DNA of 39,876 nt from Mycobacterium kyorinense (lineage in GTDB: Bacteria; Actinomycetota; Actinomycetes; Mycobacteriales; Mycobacteriaceae), in NCBI RefSeq assembly GCF_001672775.1, contig NZ_LZKJ01000132.1, forward strand, positions 1 through 39,876, written 5' to 3'. A program made the translations under genes and the position numbers. Below, piece after piece: positions 9,295 to 18,485 of this stretch (positions are counted from its first letter, which is position 1; each line of letters begins with the position of its first letter). The notes under the pieces were generated by a model. The model saw only the letters and a list, made by a program, of their open reading frames with translations, searched no databases and was not told where the DNA came from.

Positions 9295-10058
9295 AGTCCG
9301 GCCAGAAACGATTCCACCGCATTCCGGTACGTCTGCGGCGCGTCGTCGTGGACCAGGTGGCCGGCATCAGCAACACGCAAGTAGCGTGTGTGACAACCGG
9401 TTTCATTCATCATCTGCATCTGGCCGACTGGTGTGACCGAGTTGCCGGCCTCGATGAGCAGTGCCGGTGAGCGCACCGCCCGCCACTGTTCCCAGTAGTC
9501 ACGGGTCCCCCATTCTGCAGCGATCTCGATCCACCGCGAAGTGTGACCGTGCAGCCGCCAACCCGTCGCCGTGCGGTCAAATGCCTCCAGGAAGTACTGT
9601 CCGGCGATCTGCCCGAACTCGTCGAATACCTGCTTCTCGGATGTGAACTCGACCGGAAGGTTATGCAGCCACGGCTCCCAGGGACCGGTTGTGCGACCAC
9701 GGAAATCCGGCGCCATGTCCTCGATCACCAACGCCGACACCAAATCTGGACGCTCGGCGGCCAGACACCACGAGTGCAGCCCACCCATCGAATGCCCGAC
9801 CAGCCGCGCCGGTACACCCAGGGCGGCCACCGCGTCTCCCAGGTCGGCCACGAAGCGTTCGGTGCTGATCGGGTATGGGTCGGCGACGTCGCGGCCACGG
9901 TGCCACGGCGCGTCGTAGGTGTACACGGCACCCAGTTGGGTCAGCCACGGCAACTGGCGCGACCAGGTGCTGCCGCGCCCCATCAGGCCGTGCACCAGGA
10001 CCACCGGCCGCCCACGTCCACCACGGGGAGTCAGCAGCTCGGCGGTCACGTCGGGCAC
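9291..10058 (-). CDS. Alpha/beta hydrolase (Rv3591c-like)
   Basis: A 255-residue alpha/beta-hydrolase. The oxyanion-hole motif HGLMG is near residue 23, and the nucleophile elbow GHSMGG contains the catalytic serine. An acid (EAGNS region) and a late histidine (DAGHLVHDD) complete the likely triad. The substrate is unknown; the protein is probably a cytoplasmic esterase. The start is the GTG at 10058, only 14 bases from the divergent mhuD start. In M. tuberculosis PE_PGRS58 separates it from mutY; here the two genes overlap by four bases. Confidence 0.88.
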   Translation of the reverse strand: MPDVTAELLTPRGGRGRPVVLVHGLMGRGSTWSRQLPWLTQLGAVYTYDAPWHRGRDVADPYPISTERFVADLGDAVAALGVPARLVGHSMGGLHSWCLAAERPDLVSALVIEDMAPDFRGRTTGPWEPWLHNLPVEFTSEKQVFDEFGQIAGQYFLEAFDRTATGWRLHGHTSRWIEIAAEWGTRDYWEQWRAVRSPALLIEAGNSVTPVGQMQMMNETGCHTRYLRVADAGHLVHDDAPQTYRNAVESFLAGL

Positions 10059-10060
10059 GG

Positions 10061-10066
10061 TAGCCT
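10061..10066 (+). promoter_or_regulatory. Leaderless -10 element of mhuD, overlapping a divergent -10
   Basis: TAGCCT lies exactly six bases before the mhuD ATG at 10073, the usual spacing for a mycobacterial leaderless transcript. On the minus strand TAGGCT (10067-10062) could serve the divergent hydrolase gene. The two hexamers share the palindrome GCCTAGGC. Confidence 0.55.
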
Positions 10067-10072
10067 AGGCCC

Positions 10073-10390
10073 ATGCCAGTGGTGAAGATCAACGCAATCG
10101 AGGTGCCCGCGGACGCCGGCCCAGAGCTGGAGAAGCGGTTCGCCCATCGCGCGCACGCCGTCGAGAATTCGCCGGGCTTCCTGGGCTTTCAGCTGCTTCG
10201 CCCGGTCAAGGGTGAAGACCGCTACTTCGTGGTGACGCAGTGGGAGTCCGAAGAAGCCTTCCAGGCGTGGGCTACCGGCCCCGCCATCGAAGCCCACGCC
10301 GGCCACCGGGCCAACCCGGTGGCGACCGGCGCGTCGCTGCTGGAATTCGAGGTTGTGTTAGACGTTGCCGGTAGCGGCTCGACGGCGTAG
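10073..10390 (+). CDS. mhuD: Heme-degrading monooxygenase MhuD
   Basis: MhuD is the mycobacterial IsdG-family enzyme that opens heme to mycobilin and releases iron without CO. The 105 residues form one ABM ferredoxin-like domain that works as a dimer. The known functional residues are at the known positions: N7, W66 and the heme-ligating H75. The ATG at 10073 sits six bases after a TAGCCT -10, so translation is probably leaderless. lpqF follows with its likely TTG start inside the mhuD end. Confidence 0.95.
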   Translation: MPVVKINAIEVPADAGPELEKRFAHRAHAVENSPGFLGFQLLRPVKGEDRYFVVTQWESEEAFQAWATGPAIEAHAGHRANPVATGASLLEFEVVLDVAGSGSTA

Positions 10391-11729
10391 TCCACACCGG
10401 GCGCGGTACCGCGCGCTGGCAGTGGCTGCGGCCGCCGCCTTGGTGGCCGCCTCGGCGCCCGGCTGTGCCCCACCACCCACACCAGCGGCCAACGCGGCCG
10501 ACACCGGTGTCCGAATCGACATCAGGACGCCTCCGGGGCTGCGTGCCCAGCAGACCCTGGACATGCTCAACTCCGATTGGCCGATCGGTCCGGTCGGCGT
10601 CGGCACCCTGGCCGCACCCGAGGCGGTCAAGCAAGTCGAGGACACCATGGAAGCGCTGTGGTGGGACCGCCCGTTCCGCCTCGACTCGATTGACATCAGC
10701 GCGGGCGCGGCCACCCTCGGGCTCATCGCGTCCTACGGCGCGCGACAGTCCATCCGCATTCACACCAATGACGACACGCTGGTGGATGGGTTCGACCTGA
10801 CCACGCAGCCACCAACGATCTCGTCATGGCGCGACATCGATGACACGCTGAGTAGAACCGGCGCGCGGTACTCCTGGCAGGTCGCCAAAGTCAATGGCGG
10901 GCACTGTGATCCGGTGGCGGGCACCAACACCACGTTGTCGTTGCCACTGGCGTCGATTTTCAAGCTTTACGTGCTGTATGCCGTCGCGGACGGAGTCAAA
11001 GACGGCACAGTGTCCTGGGATGACCAGCTGACCGTCACCGACAAAAGCAGGGCCGTCGGTTCTGGCTTGGAACTGCCTGTCGGAGCTCATATTTCAGTTC
11101 GTACCGCCGCCGAGAAGATGATTGCCACCAGCGACAACATGGCGACTGACCTGCTGATCGGAAGAGTGGGACCGCAGGCCGTCGTGCGCGCGCTCGTGGC
11201 CGCCGGCCACCACGATCCGGCCAGCATGACACCGTTCCCGACAATGTATGAGCTGTTCTCGGTCGCCTGGGGTGAGCCGGACCTGCGAGCACAGTGGAAG
11301 CATGCCGATCCGCAAATCCGCGCGCAGCTATTGCAGCAGGCCAATTCCCGCCCGTACGAACCGGATCCGACCCGCGCGCACACCCCGGCATCTGAGTACG
11401 GTGCGGAATGGTACGGCAGCGCCGAGGACATCTGCCGGATACATGCGGCACTACAGGAAGGCGCCGTTGGCGCAGCGGCACCAGTGAAACAGATTTTGGC
11501 CGCGGTCCCCGGTGTCGACCTGAACCGGCGGGAGTGGCCCTACATCGGGGCCAAAGCCGGTGGCCTGCCCGGTGACCTGACGTTCAGCTGGTATGCCGTC
11601 GACAACACCGGTCAGCCGTGGGTGGTCAGCTTCCAGTTGAATTGGTCACGCGATCACGGGCCCAGCATTACCGGCTGGATGCTGCAGATCGCCAAGCAGA
11701 CCTTCGCGCTGCTGCGCTCGCCACGCTAG
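10365..11729 (+). CDS. lpqF: Serine beta-lactamase-like lipoprotein LpqF
   Basis: This secreted lipoprotein has a penicillin-recognising hydrolase domain. The signal region is basic (RRRSPHRARYR) and then alanine-rich, ending in SAPGC with the likely lipidated C34. The class A beta-lactamase-like signatures are S197-IFK-200 and S256-DN-258, with a later KAGG in place of KTG. The length is 454. The start is uncertain: the TTG at 10365 overlaps mhuD by 26 bases and no strong ribosome-binding site decides it. The substrate is unknown; peptidoglycan-related hydrolysis is possible. It ends in a CTAG shared with the next, convergent gene. Confidence 0.85.
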   Translation: MPVAARRRSPHRARYRALAVAAAAALVAASAPGCAPPPTPAANAADTGVRIDIRTPPGLRAQQTLDMLNSDWPIGPVGVGTLAAPEAVKQVEDTMEALWWDRPFRLDSIDISAGAATLGLIASYGARQSIRIHTNDDTLVDGFDLTTQPPTISSWRDIDDTLSRTGARYSWQVAKVNGGHCDPVAGTNTTLSLPLASIFKLYVLYAVADGVKDGTVSWDDQLTVTDKSRAVGSGLELPVGAHISVRTAAEKMIATSDNMATDLLIGRVGPQAVVRALVAAGHHDPASMTPFPTMYELFSVAWGEPDLRAQWKHADPQIRAQLLQQANSRPYEPDPTRAHTPASEYGAEWYGSAEDICRIHAALQEGAVGAAAPVKQILAAVPGVDLNRREWPYIGAKAGGLPGDLTFSWYAVDNTGQPWVVSFQLNWSRDHGPSITGWMLQIAKQTFALLRSPR

Positions 11730-12313
11730 CTTGTCAGCAACGTCCAAGCGTGGCCGCGGAAACGCATCACGGTCACACTCGCCGGTGCGATGTCCATGCG
11801 CCAGAACGACTTTGCCGGTGCATCCAACGTCACCAGGATCGCGGCGCGGATCACCGACGGATGTGTGACGGCGATCAGCCGCGACCGGGTGGTGGTCAAC
11901 GAGTCCAGCCACGCGCGCACCCGATCCACCAGGTCGACCACCGACTCCCCGCCGTGCGGTGCGCGGGTGGGATCGGTGAGCCAGACCGCAAGTTCAGCCG
12001 GCCGTACTCCGCCGAGCACGTGCCCGCGCCACCGCCCGCAGTCCAGGTCGGCCAGTTGCGGTTCGATCGTGGGCTGCAAGCCCAGCAGTTCTGCGGTCTG
12101 TCTGGTTCGCTTCTCGGGGCCGGCGAGTGCGACGTCGGCGACGCCCAGATCGATCGACGCGTCGACTTGCCGGTACCCCGCGCCGTTCAACGGCTCGTCG
12201 GTGGGGAAACGTCCGGCCGCCAGCGCCTCGGTCATTGCATGCGACACCAGCGTGAGCCGGATGACTTCGCCCCTGGCGCTCCGACCGTCGACCCGACCCA
12301 ACATCACGATCAT
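11726..12313 (-). CDS. Histidine phosphatase (phosphoglycerate mutase) superfamily protein, variant active site
   Basis: About 195 residues. The second-half hallmarks of the superfamily are intact: RTRQTAELLG, and the proton-donor region VTHPSVIRAAI with its histidine. The N-terminal phosphate-binding motif, normally RHG, reads S24-H25-A26 in LTLVSHAMTEA. The catalytic histidine is kept, but the first arginine is replaced. The start could be ATG 12313 or 12304. Adjacency to a cobalamin-controlled metal transporter suggests a CobC-like (alpha-ribazole phosphate) or related role, but that is inference. M. tuberculosis has an amidase (Rv3594) and PE_PGRS59 at this place instead. Confidence 0.75.
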   Translation of the reverse strand: MIVMLGRVDGRSARGEVIRLTLVSHAMTEALAAGRFPTDEPLNGAGYRQVDASIDLGVADVALAGPEKRTRQTAELLGLQPTIEPQLADLDCGRWRGHVLGGVRPAELAVWLTDPTRAPHGGESVVDLVDRVRAWLDSLTTTRSRLIAVTHPSVIRAAILVTLDAPAKSFWRMDIAPASVTVMRFRGHAWTLLTS

Positions 12314-12393
12314 TATCGCGGTCGCCCGAAAGCCCCGTCGCCGCGGGTTTGAAAAGCGTTGCCACTGCGCTGTGCTCACACCGGCACGGTCAG

Positions 12394-12422
12394 TTGCCAG
12401 GCCGATGCCGGCGGTATAGCGT
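12394..12422 (+). promoter_or_regulatory. Putative promoter of the cobalamin-riboswitch transcript
   Basis: TTGCCA (12394-12399), then 17 bases, then TAGCGT (12417-12422). Transcription would begin around 12429, just before the first paired base of the riboswitch at 12438. Confidence 0.5.
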
Positions 12423-12437
12423 CTGTCGCGATAGTCG

Positions 12438-12528
12438 TGTGTCGGCGAGGAAACCGGTGCATATTCCGGTGCGGTCGCGCCACTGTGACCAGCGTTTCGA
12501 CGCTGGATAGCCAGACCTTCCCGGCACA
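12438..12528 (+). ncRNA. Cobalamin (B12) riboswitch aptamer
   Basis: The conserved adenosylcobalamin aptamer core is readable: an ACCGGTGCA segment (12452-12460), the GCCACTGTGA box (12479-12488), and a 3' AGCCAGACC segment (12509-12517) matching the B12 box. The closing helix P1 is formed by TGTGTCGG (12438-12445) and CCGGCACA (12521-12528), eight pairs with one G-U. It lies directly upstream of a NiCoT transporter, a common regulon member. No U-tract terminator is seen. A 5-bp hairpin at 12537-12554 borders the ribosome-binding site, suggesting control of translation initiation. Confidence 0.85.
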
Positions 12529-12567
12529 TCTCGGATGGGGACGCGAAAATCCCCGGGAGGCGGTCTC

Positions 12568-13689
12568 ATGTCAGTTCCGGCACCCGCTGCTCGATCAGCC
12601 GGTCTCGGCGCGAGCATCCGCAGGCTGACATCGACGTGGGATCGCCGCGATCGCATCGAGATCGCTGCTCTGCTGGGCGTGATCGCGCTGATGCACGTCC
12701 TCGGATTCGCGACGCTGATTCTGTTCATCGCGCCACACCGGTATCAGGCCGGAACCCAGATCTTCGGAGTCGGGCTCGGTGTCACCGCCTACTTGTTCGG
12801 ACTGCGACACGCGTTCGACGCCGACCATATCGCCGCCATCGACAACACCACCCGCAAGTTGATGAGCGACGGCCAGAAACCGAAGTCGGTCGGATTCTGG
12901 TTCGCGATGGGCCATTCCACGATCGTGCTGGCAATGGCGGTTTTGGTCGTCGTCGGCGCTCACGCAGTAGGTGCCCTGGTGGACGACGGCTCACCGGCCC
13001 GCCATGCACTCGGGTTCGCCGGCACGCTGGCCTCGGGGCTGTTCCTGTATCTCATCGCAATCATGAACATCATCGCGCTAACCGGAATAGTCCGCGCTTT
13101 CACCAAACTTCGGCGCGGGTCGTACTCCGACGAAGAACTCGAAGGAGCCCTCAACGACCGCGGTTTCCTGGCGCGGCTGTTGCGCCCGATCATGAATCGC
13201 ATCAAACGGCCCGTGCAGCTGTATCCGGTCGGTGTGCTGTTCGGGCTCGGTTTCGACACCGCAACTGAAGTCGCGTTGTTGGCGTTGGCCGGCACCGGCG
13301 CGGCGGCCGGCCTGCCGTGGTACGCGGTCTTGGTCCTGCCCTTGCTGTTCGCAGCCGGGATGAGCCTGATGGACACGTTGGACGGCCTGCTGATGACCGC
13401 GGCCTACGACTGGGCGTTCATGCAGCCGGCCCGCAAGATCTACTACAACCTGACGGTCACCGGCCTGTCGATCGCGGTCGCGCTGCTGATCGGCTCAATC
13501 GAGCTGGTGTCGATCCTGCACGACGACCTCGGCTGGGTCGACCCGGTCACCAGTTGGATCGCCGGTATCAACCTGAACAACGCCGGTCTGGCGATCGTCG
13601 TGCTGTTCGCCGTGACGTGGATCGGCGCGATCGGCTACTGGAAACTGGCCAACGTCGAAGCGCGCTGGCAGCCGGTCAAGCCTGACTGA
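12568..13689 (+). CDS. High-affinity nickel/cobalt transporter (NiCoT family), probably cobalt
   Basis: A 373-residue inner-membrane metal permease with about eight transmembrane helices. The NiCoT signature in helix II, RHAFDADHI, is at residues 80-88. FGLGFDTATEVALLAL and LFAAGMSLMDTLDGLLM are the two further family motifs. I chose ATG 12568 because GGGAGG (12555-12560) lies seven bases upstream. An in-frame ATG at 12535 would fall in the riboswitch expression platform. The upstream cobalamin riboswitch argues for cobalt as the physiological substrate, since cobalt feeds B12 synthesis. It is convergent with clpC1, 21 bases apart. Confidence 0.9.
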   Translation: MSVPAPAARSAGLGASIRRLTSTWDRRDRIEIAALLGVIALMHVLGFATLILFIAPHRYQAGTQIFGVGLGVTAYLFGLRHAFDADHIAAIDNTTRKLMSDGQKPKSVGFWFAMGHSTIVLAMAVLVVVGAHAVGALVDDGSPARHALGFAGTLASGLFLYLIAIMNIIALTGIVRAFTKLRRGSYSDEELEGALNDRGFLARLLRPIMNRIKRPVQLYPVGVLFGLGFDTATEVALLALAGTGAAAGLPWYAVLVLPLLFAAGMSLMDTLDGLLMTAAYDWAFMQPARKIYYNLTVTGLSIAVALLIGSIELVSILHDDLGWVDPVTSWIAGINLNNAGLAIVVLFAVTWIGAIGYWKLANVEARWQPVKPD

Positions 13690-13710
13690 CCGGCTGCCTC
13701 GGCGCTGTCG

Positions 13711-16260
13711 CTACTGGGCGCTGTGCGCACCGCCGGCGCTGTGGGCTCCGGCCTTGGCCAGATCCGCCTCGGCCGGTTCGGCAGGCTTGCGAGCTCCGGC
13801 GAACGTGAACACCGCGTCCTCGCCGGCGCCCTCGCCGTCCCAGTTGTCGACGTCGACGGTGACGATCTGGCCCGGGCCGATCTCCTCGAACAGGATCTTC
13901 TCCGAGAGCTGGTCCTCGATCTCGCGCTGAATGGTGCGGCGCAGCGGGCGCGCACCCAGCACGGGATCGAAGCCCCGCTTGGCCAGCAGCGACTTGGCTT
14001 TGTCGGTCAGCTGCAGCGCCATGTCCTTGCTCTTGAGCTGCTTTTCGACCCGGGTGATCATCAGGTCGACCATCCGGATGATCTCGTCGCGAGTCAACTG
14101 GTGGAAGACGATGATGTCATCGATGCGGTTGAGGAACTCCGGGCGGAAGTGCTTCTTCAGCTCGTCGTTGACCTTCTGCTTCATCCGCTCGTAGTCGTTC
14201 TCGCCGCCACCCTGGGAGAAGCCCAGGCCGACCGCTTTGGAGATGTCGGCGGTGCCGAGGTTGGACGTGAAGATCAGCACGGTGTTCTTGAAGTCGACCG
14301 TGCGGCCCTGGCCATCGGTGAGCCGGCCGTCTTCGAGGACCTGCAACAGGCTGTTGTAGATCTCCTGGTGCGCCTTCTCGATCTCGTCGAACAGCACCAC
14401 GCTGAACGGCTTGCGCCGGACCTTCTCGGTGAGCTGACCGCCCTCCTCGTAGCCGACGTATCCAGGCGGTGCGCCGAACAACCGCGACGCGGTGAACCGG
14501 TCGTGGAACTCACCCATGTCGATCTGGATGAGCGCGTCGTCGTCCCCGAACAGGAAGTTGGCCAGCGCCTTGGACAGCTCGGTCTTCCCGACCCCGGACG
14601 GCCCGGCGAAGATGAACGAACCCGACGGGCGCTTGGGGTCTTTCAGCCCGGCGCGGGTACGGCGAATCGCCTTGGAGACGGCCTTGACCGCGTCCTCCTG
14701 CCCGATGATCCGCTTGTGCAGCTCCTCTTCCATGCGCAGCAGGCGGGTGGTCTCGGCCTCGGTGAGCTTGAACACCGGGATACCGGTCCAGTTACCCAGC
14801 ACCTCGGCGATCTGCTCGTCGTCGACCTCGGCGACCACATCGAGGTCGCCTGAGCGCCACTGCTTTTCGCGCTCGGCACGCTGTGCCACCAGCTGCTTCT
14901 CCCGGTCACGCAGGCTGGCCGCCTTCTCGAAGTCCTGCGCGTCGATCGCCGACTCCTTCTCGCGGCGGGCCTCAGCGATCTTCTCGTCGAACTCGCGCAA
15001 GTCTGGCGGAGCGGTCATGCGGCGGATCCGCATCCGGGCACCGGCCTCGTCGATCAGGTCGATGGCCTTGTCCGGCAGGAACCGGTCGTTGATGTAGCGA
15101 TCGGCCAGGGTAGCCGCCGCCACCATCGCCGAATCGGTGATCGAGACCCGGTGGTGGGCCTCGTAGCGGTCCCGCAGACCCTTGAGGATCTCGATGGTGT
15201 GCTCCACCGTGGGCTCACCGACCTGCACCGGCTGGAAGCGACGCTCCAGGGCGGCGTCCTTCTCGATGTACTTTCGGTACTCGTCGAGCGTGGTGGCGCC
15301 GATGGTCTGTAGCTCACCGCGGGCCAGTTTGGGTTTCAGGATCGACGCGGCGTCGATCGCCCCCTCGGCGGCCCCGGCGCCGACCAGGGTGTGCAACTCG
15401 TCGATGAACAAGATGATGTCGCCGCGGGTGTTGATTTCCTTGAGCACCTTCTTCAGGCGCTCTTCGAAGTCACCGCGGTACCTTGACCCGGCGACGAGTG
15501 AGCCCAGATCCAGCGTGTAGAGCTGCTTGTCCTTCAGCGTCTCGGGGACGTCGCCGTGCACGATGTTCTGTGCCAAGCCCTCGACGACGGCGGTCTTGCC
15601 GACGCCGGGCTCGCCGATCAGCACCGGGTTGTTCTTGGTACGACGGGAGAGCACCTGCATCACCCGCTCGATTTCCTTCTCGCGGCCGATGACAGGGTCG
15701 AGCTTGCCTTCCATCGCCGCGGCGGTCAGGTTGCGACCGAACTGGTCGAGCACCAACGACGTCGACGGGGAGCCGGATTCTCCGCCGCGGCCACCGGTAC
15801 CGGCCTCGGCGGTCTCCTTGCCCTGGTAGCCGCTCAGCAGCTGGATGACCTGCTGGCGCACCCGGGTCAGCTCGGCGCCGAGCTTCACCAGCACCTGGGC
15901 AGCCACACCTTCGCCCTCACGGATCAGCCCGAGCAGAATGTGCTCGGTGCCGATGTAGTTGTGGCCGAGTTGCAGCGCCTCCCGCAGGGAGAGCTCCAGC
16001 ACCTTCTTGGCGCGCGGGGTGAACGGGATGTGGCCCGATGGCGCCTGCTGGCCCTGGCCGATGATCTCCTCGACTTGGCTGCGAACGCCTTCCAGCGAGA
16101 TCCCCAACGACTCCAACGACTTAGCGGCTACGCCTTCGCCTTCGTGAATCAACCCCAGCAGGATGTGCTCGGTGCCGATGTAGTTGTGGTTGAGCATCCG
16201 GGCCTCTTCTTGCGCCAGGACGACGACCCTGCGGGCACGGTCGGTAAATCTCTCGAACAT
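13711..16260 (-). CDS. clpC1: ATP-dependent Clp protease ATPase subunit ClpC1
   Basis: This AAA+ unfoldase feeds substrates to ClpP1P2 and is essential in mycobacteria. It is also the target of cyclomarin and ecumicin in that genus. The 849 residues are the usual length. Two Clp-N repeats cover residues 1-145 (EHILLGL occurs twice). The first AAA domain has Walker A in GEPGVGKT (216-223). A UVR/middle domain lies near 420-455, and the second AAA domain has GPSGVGKTE around 550. A short tail rich in Ala, Gly, His and Ser ends the protein. It has its own gap of about 200 bases upstream, with no clear ClgR operator that I can defend. Confidence 0.97.
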   Translation of the reverse strand: MFERFTDRARRVVVLAQEEARMLNHNYIGTEHILLGLIHEGEGVAAKSLESLGISLEGVRSQVEEIIGQGQQAPSGHIPFTPRAKKVLELSLREALQLGHNYIGTEHILLGLIREGEGVAAQVLVKLGAELTRVRQQVIQLLSGYQGKETAEAGTGGRGGESGSPSTSLVLDQFGRNLTAAAMEGKLDPVIGREKEIERVMQVLSRRTKNNPVLIGEPGVGKTAVVEGLAQNIVHGDVPETLKDKQLYTLDLGSLVAGSRYRGDFEERLKKVLKEINTRGDIILFIDELHTLVGAGAAEGAIDAASILKPKLARGELQTIGATTLDEYRKYIEKDAALERRFQPVQVGEPTVEHTIEILKGLRDRYEAHHRVSITDSAMVAAATLADRYINDRFLPDKAIDLIDEAGARMRIRRMTAPPDLREFDEKIAEARREKESAIDAQDFEKAASLRDREKQLVAQRAEREKQWRSGDLDVVAEVDDEQIAEVLGNWTGIPVFKLTEAETTRLLRMEEELHKRIIGQEDAVKAVSKAIRRTRAGLKDPKRPSGSFIFAGPSGVGKTELSKALANFLFGDDDALIQIDMGEFHDRFTASRLFGAPPGYVGYEEGGQLTEKVRRKPFSVVLFDEIEKAHQEIYNSLLQVLEDGRLTDGQGRTVDFKNTVLIFTSNLGTADISKAVGLGFSQGGGENDYERMKQKVNDELKKHFRPEFLNRIDDIIVFHQLTRDEIIRMVDLMITRVEKQLKSKDMALQLTDKAKSLLAKRGFDPVLGARPLRRTIQREIEDQLSEKILFEEIGPGQIVTVDVDNWDGEGAGEDAVFTFAGARKPAEPAEADLAKAGAHSAGGAHSAQ

Positions 16261-16459
16261 TGGTGGTTACCTGCTCTCCCTCACCATCGGTACAACGACG
16301 GGCTTTAGGTCGGTCCCTGCGTACCTGCCATCCACTGTAGTGGTCGACTGGCCGGGGTTCCTACCTCACGGTCAGCGCAACAAGGCAACGCCGAGAATGC
16401 CCGAAACGTTTCCCGGATTAACGGGTGATCAGTTCGCCACCAGCGAAAGCGCTCCGATA

Positions 16460-16798
16460 TCAGGTAGCGGCGTGGAAAGCGTCGATGACGTCGGCTGGGA
16501 TACGGCCCCGCGTCGACACGTTGTGCCCGTTGCGGCGGGCCCACTCCCGGATCGCCGCGCTCTGCTCGCGGTCGATGGCGCCGCGGCCACGACCCGAACC
16601 GGAACGTCCCCGGCGGCGGCCACCGACACGACGGCCGGCTTCCACCCACTGCTTCAGGTCGTTGCGCAGTTTTGTTGCATTTTTGCTTGAAAGGTCAATC
16701 TCATAGGTCACACCGTCGAGGCCGAATTCGACTGTTTCGTCGGCGGCACCCTCACCGTCGAAATCATCGACCAAGGTGACGGTAACTTTCTTCGCCAT
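16460..16798 (-). CDS. lsr2: Nucleoid-associated protein Lsr2
   Basis: Lsr2 is the mycobacterial H-NS-like silencer that bridges AT-rich DNA. The 112 residues begin [20 protein letters not shown]; the open frame extends further upstream, but GGGAG six bases before ATG 16798 decides the start. The N-terminal half is the dimerisation and oligomerisation domain. An Arg/Gly-rich linker ([14 protein letters not shown]) leads to the C-terminal DNA-binding domain with the AT-hook-like RGR in [15 protein letters not shown]. It lies between lysS and clpC1, as in other mycobacteria. Confidence 0.97.
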   Translation of the reverse strand: MAKKVTVTLVDDFDGEGAADETVEFGLDGVTYEIDLSSKNATKLRNDLKQWVEAGRRVGGRRRGRSGSGRGRGAIDREQSAAIREWARRNGHNVSTRGRIPADVIDAFHAAT

Positions 16799-16913
16799 TA
16801 GCTCCCACCCTCGACTTTCCTGTGCACTTGGTGTGCAAGTTTCGTTGAACACCCCTTGAGCACCAATCTGCCATACAAAGGCACGGTGTTCAATACCGCC
16901 GCCGCGGGACAGT

Positions 16914-18425
16914 TCAGTTGCCGTGCGGACGAACAATCGGGAACAAAACGGTCTCCCTAATTGACAGGCCGGTCAAGGCCATCAACAACCGATCGATACC
17001 CATTCCCGTTCCGGTGCACGGCGGCATACCATACTCGAGTGCAGTAAGAAAATCTTCGTCGAGCGCCATCGCCTCGTCGTCGCCGGCCGCCGCTGCACGA
17101 GCTTGGGCCGCGAATCTTTCCCGCTGTATTACCGGGTCGACCAATTCGGAATAGCCGGTGGCCAGTTCGACGCCGCGCAAGTAAAGATCCCACTTCTCGG
17201 TGACACCCGGAATGCTGCGATGCTGACGCGTCAATGGCGTTGTCTCAACCGGGAAATCCCGGACGAAGGTCGGTGCGGACAAGCCGGCGCCGACGGTATG
17301 CTCCCACAGTTCCTCGACCAGTTTTCCGTGTCCGTAGCCGCGATCGGCGGGAATTTCGACGCCGAGCTCCCCGGCGAGGTGCAGCAAGCGATCAACCGTC
17401 GTGTCCGGGGTGATCTCTTCACCGACCGCATCGGATAGGGACGGATACATTTGTATCGAGGTCCATTCTCCGTCGATATCATAGACACTGCCGTCGGGCA
17501 GTGGCAGTTGACGAGTACCTATCGCCTCATCGGCCACCTGTTGAATGAGTTCGCGAGTGACAACTGCCGAATCGTCGTAGGTTCCATAGGCCTGATAGGT
17601 CTCCAGCATGGAAAACTCCGGGGAATGCGTGGAATCTGCCCCTTCGTTTCGGAACACCCGATTAAGTTCAAAGACTCTGTCAAACCCGCCGACCACACAG
17701 CGCTTCAGGAACAGTTCCGGCGCGATGCGAAGGTACAGATCGATGTCGAGTGCATTGGAGTGTGTGACAAACGGGCGGGCGGCCGCGCCACCGGCCAAAG
17801 TTTGCAACATCGGCGTCTCGACTTCAAAAAACCCGCGTTGTTCCAGTGCCGTCCGTATCGCGCGGATGACGGCGATTCGCTGACGGGCGACCTCGCGGGC
17901 CTGCGGGCGAACGATCAAGTCGACGTAGCGCTGGCGGACCCGCGACTCTTCGTTCATCTCTTTGTGCGCGACCGGCAGCGGCCGCAGCGCCTTCGACGCC
18001 ATCTGCCAGGAGTCGCCGAGCACCGACAGTTCGCCGCGGCGTGAGCTGATCACCTCGCCGTGCACGTAAACGATGTCGCCGATGTCGACGTCGGCCTTCC
18101 ACGCGTCCAGGGCGTCCTGCCCGACCCCGGCGAGGCTGATCATCACCTGCAGCTGGGCGCCGTCACCTTCCTGAAGCGTCGCAAAGCACAATTTGCCGGA
18201 ATTGCGAATGAAGATCACTCGGCCTGCGATGCCGACGACGTCACCGGTCGTCGAGTCCGTCGCCAGATCGGGGTATGCGGCCCGGACCTCGGCCAGGGTG
18301 TGGGTCCGGTCGAGGACGACGGGGTAGGGGTCGCGGCCTTCCGCCAACAGCCGAGCGCGCTTGTCCCGGCGAATCCGATACTGCTCGGGGATGTCGTTGG
18401 GAAGGTCTTGACCGGCGGAGCTCAC
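16914..18425 (-). CDS. lysS: Lysyl-tRNA synthetase, class II
   Basis: LysS charges tRNA-Lys. Its 503 residues hold an N-terminal OB-fold anticodon-binding domain ([17 protein letters not shown]) and the class II catalytic core. Motif 2 is in [18 protein letters not shown], and motif 3 ends in [13 protein letters not shown]. There is no N-terminal membrane domain, so this is the housekeeping enzyme and not LysX. The GTG start at 18425 lies eight bases after TAAGCT, indicating a near-leaderless promoter separate from coaX. Confidence 0.96.
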   Translation of the reverse strand: MSSAGQDLPNDIPEQYRIRRDKRARLLAEGRDPYPVVLDRTHTLAEVRAAYPDLATDSTTGDVVGIAGRVIFIRNSGKLCFATLQEGDGAQLQVMISLAGVGQDALDAWKADVDIGDIVYVHGEVISSRRGELSVLGDSWQMASKALRPLPVAHKEMNEESRVRQRYVDLIVRPQAREVARQRIAVIRAIRTALEQRGFFEVETPMLQTLAGGAAARPFVTHSNALDIDLYLRIAPELFLKRCVVGGFDRVFELNRVFRNEGADSTHSPEFSMLETYQAYGTYDDSAVVTRELIQQVADEAIGTRQLPLPDGSVYDIDGEWTSIQMYPSLSDAVGEEITPDTTVDRLLHLAGELGVEIPADRGYGHGKLVEELWEHTVGAGLSAPTFVRDFPVETTPLTRQHRSIPGVTEKWDLYLRGVELATGYSELVDPVIQRERFAAQARAAAAGDDEAMALDEDFLTALEYGMPPCTGTGMGIDRLLMALTGLSIRETVLFPIVRPHGN

Positions 18426-18433
18426 GACCTGCC

Positions 18434-18439
18434 AGCTTA
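18434..18439 (-). promoter_or_regulatory. Putative lysS -10 element (TAAGCT)
   Basis: On the minus strand TAAGCT lies eight bases before the lysS GTG. A start site about seven bases downstream would leave a leader of only one or two bases. Confidence 0.4.
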
Positions 18440-18485
18440 GAGGAGCGTGTTTTGGCCCGTGACAGCGTCGACTGTGCGCTCAAGC

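Noticed and set aside
13723..14853. 376-residue plus-strand open frame
   Set aside because: It is antisense to the highly conserved clpC1 and is a codon-bias shadow.
16261..16459. Possible ClgR operator upstream of clpC1
   Set aside because: The best match to the recalled CGC-N5-GCG type site has several mismatches in the conserved positions, so I cannot support it.
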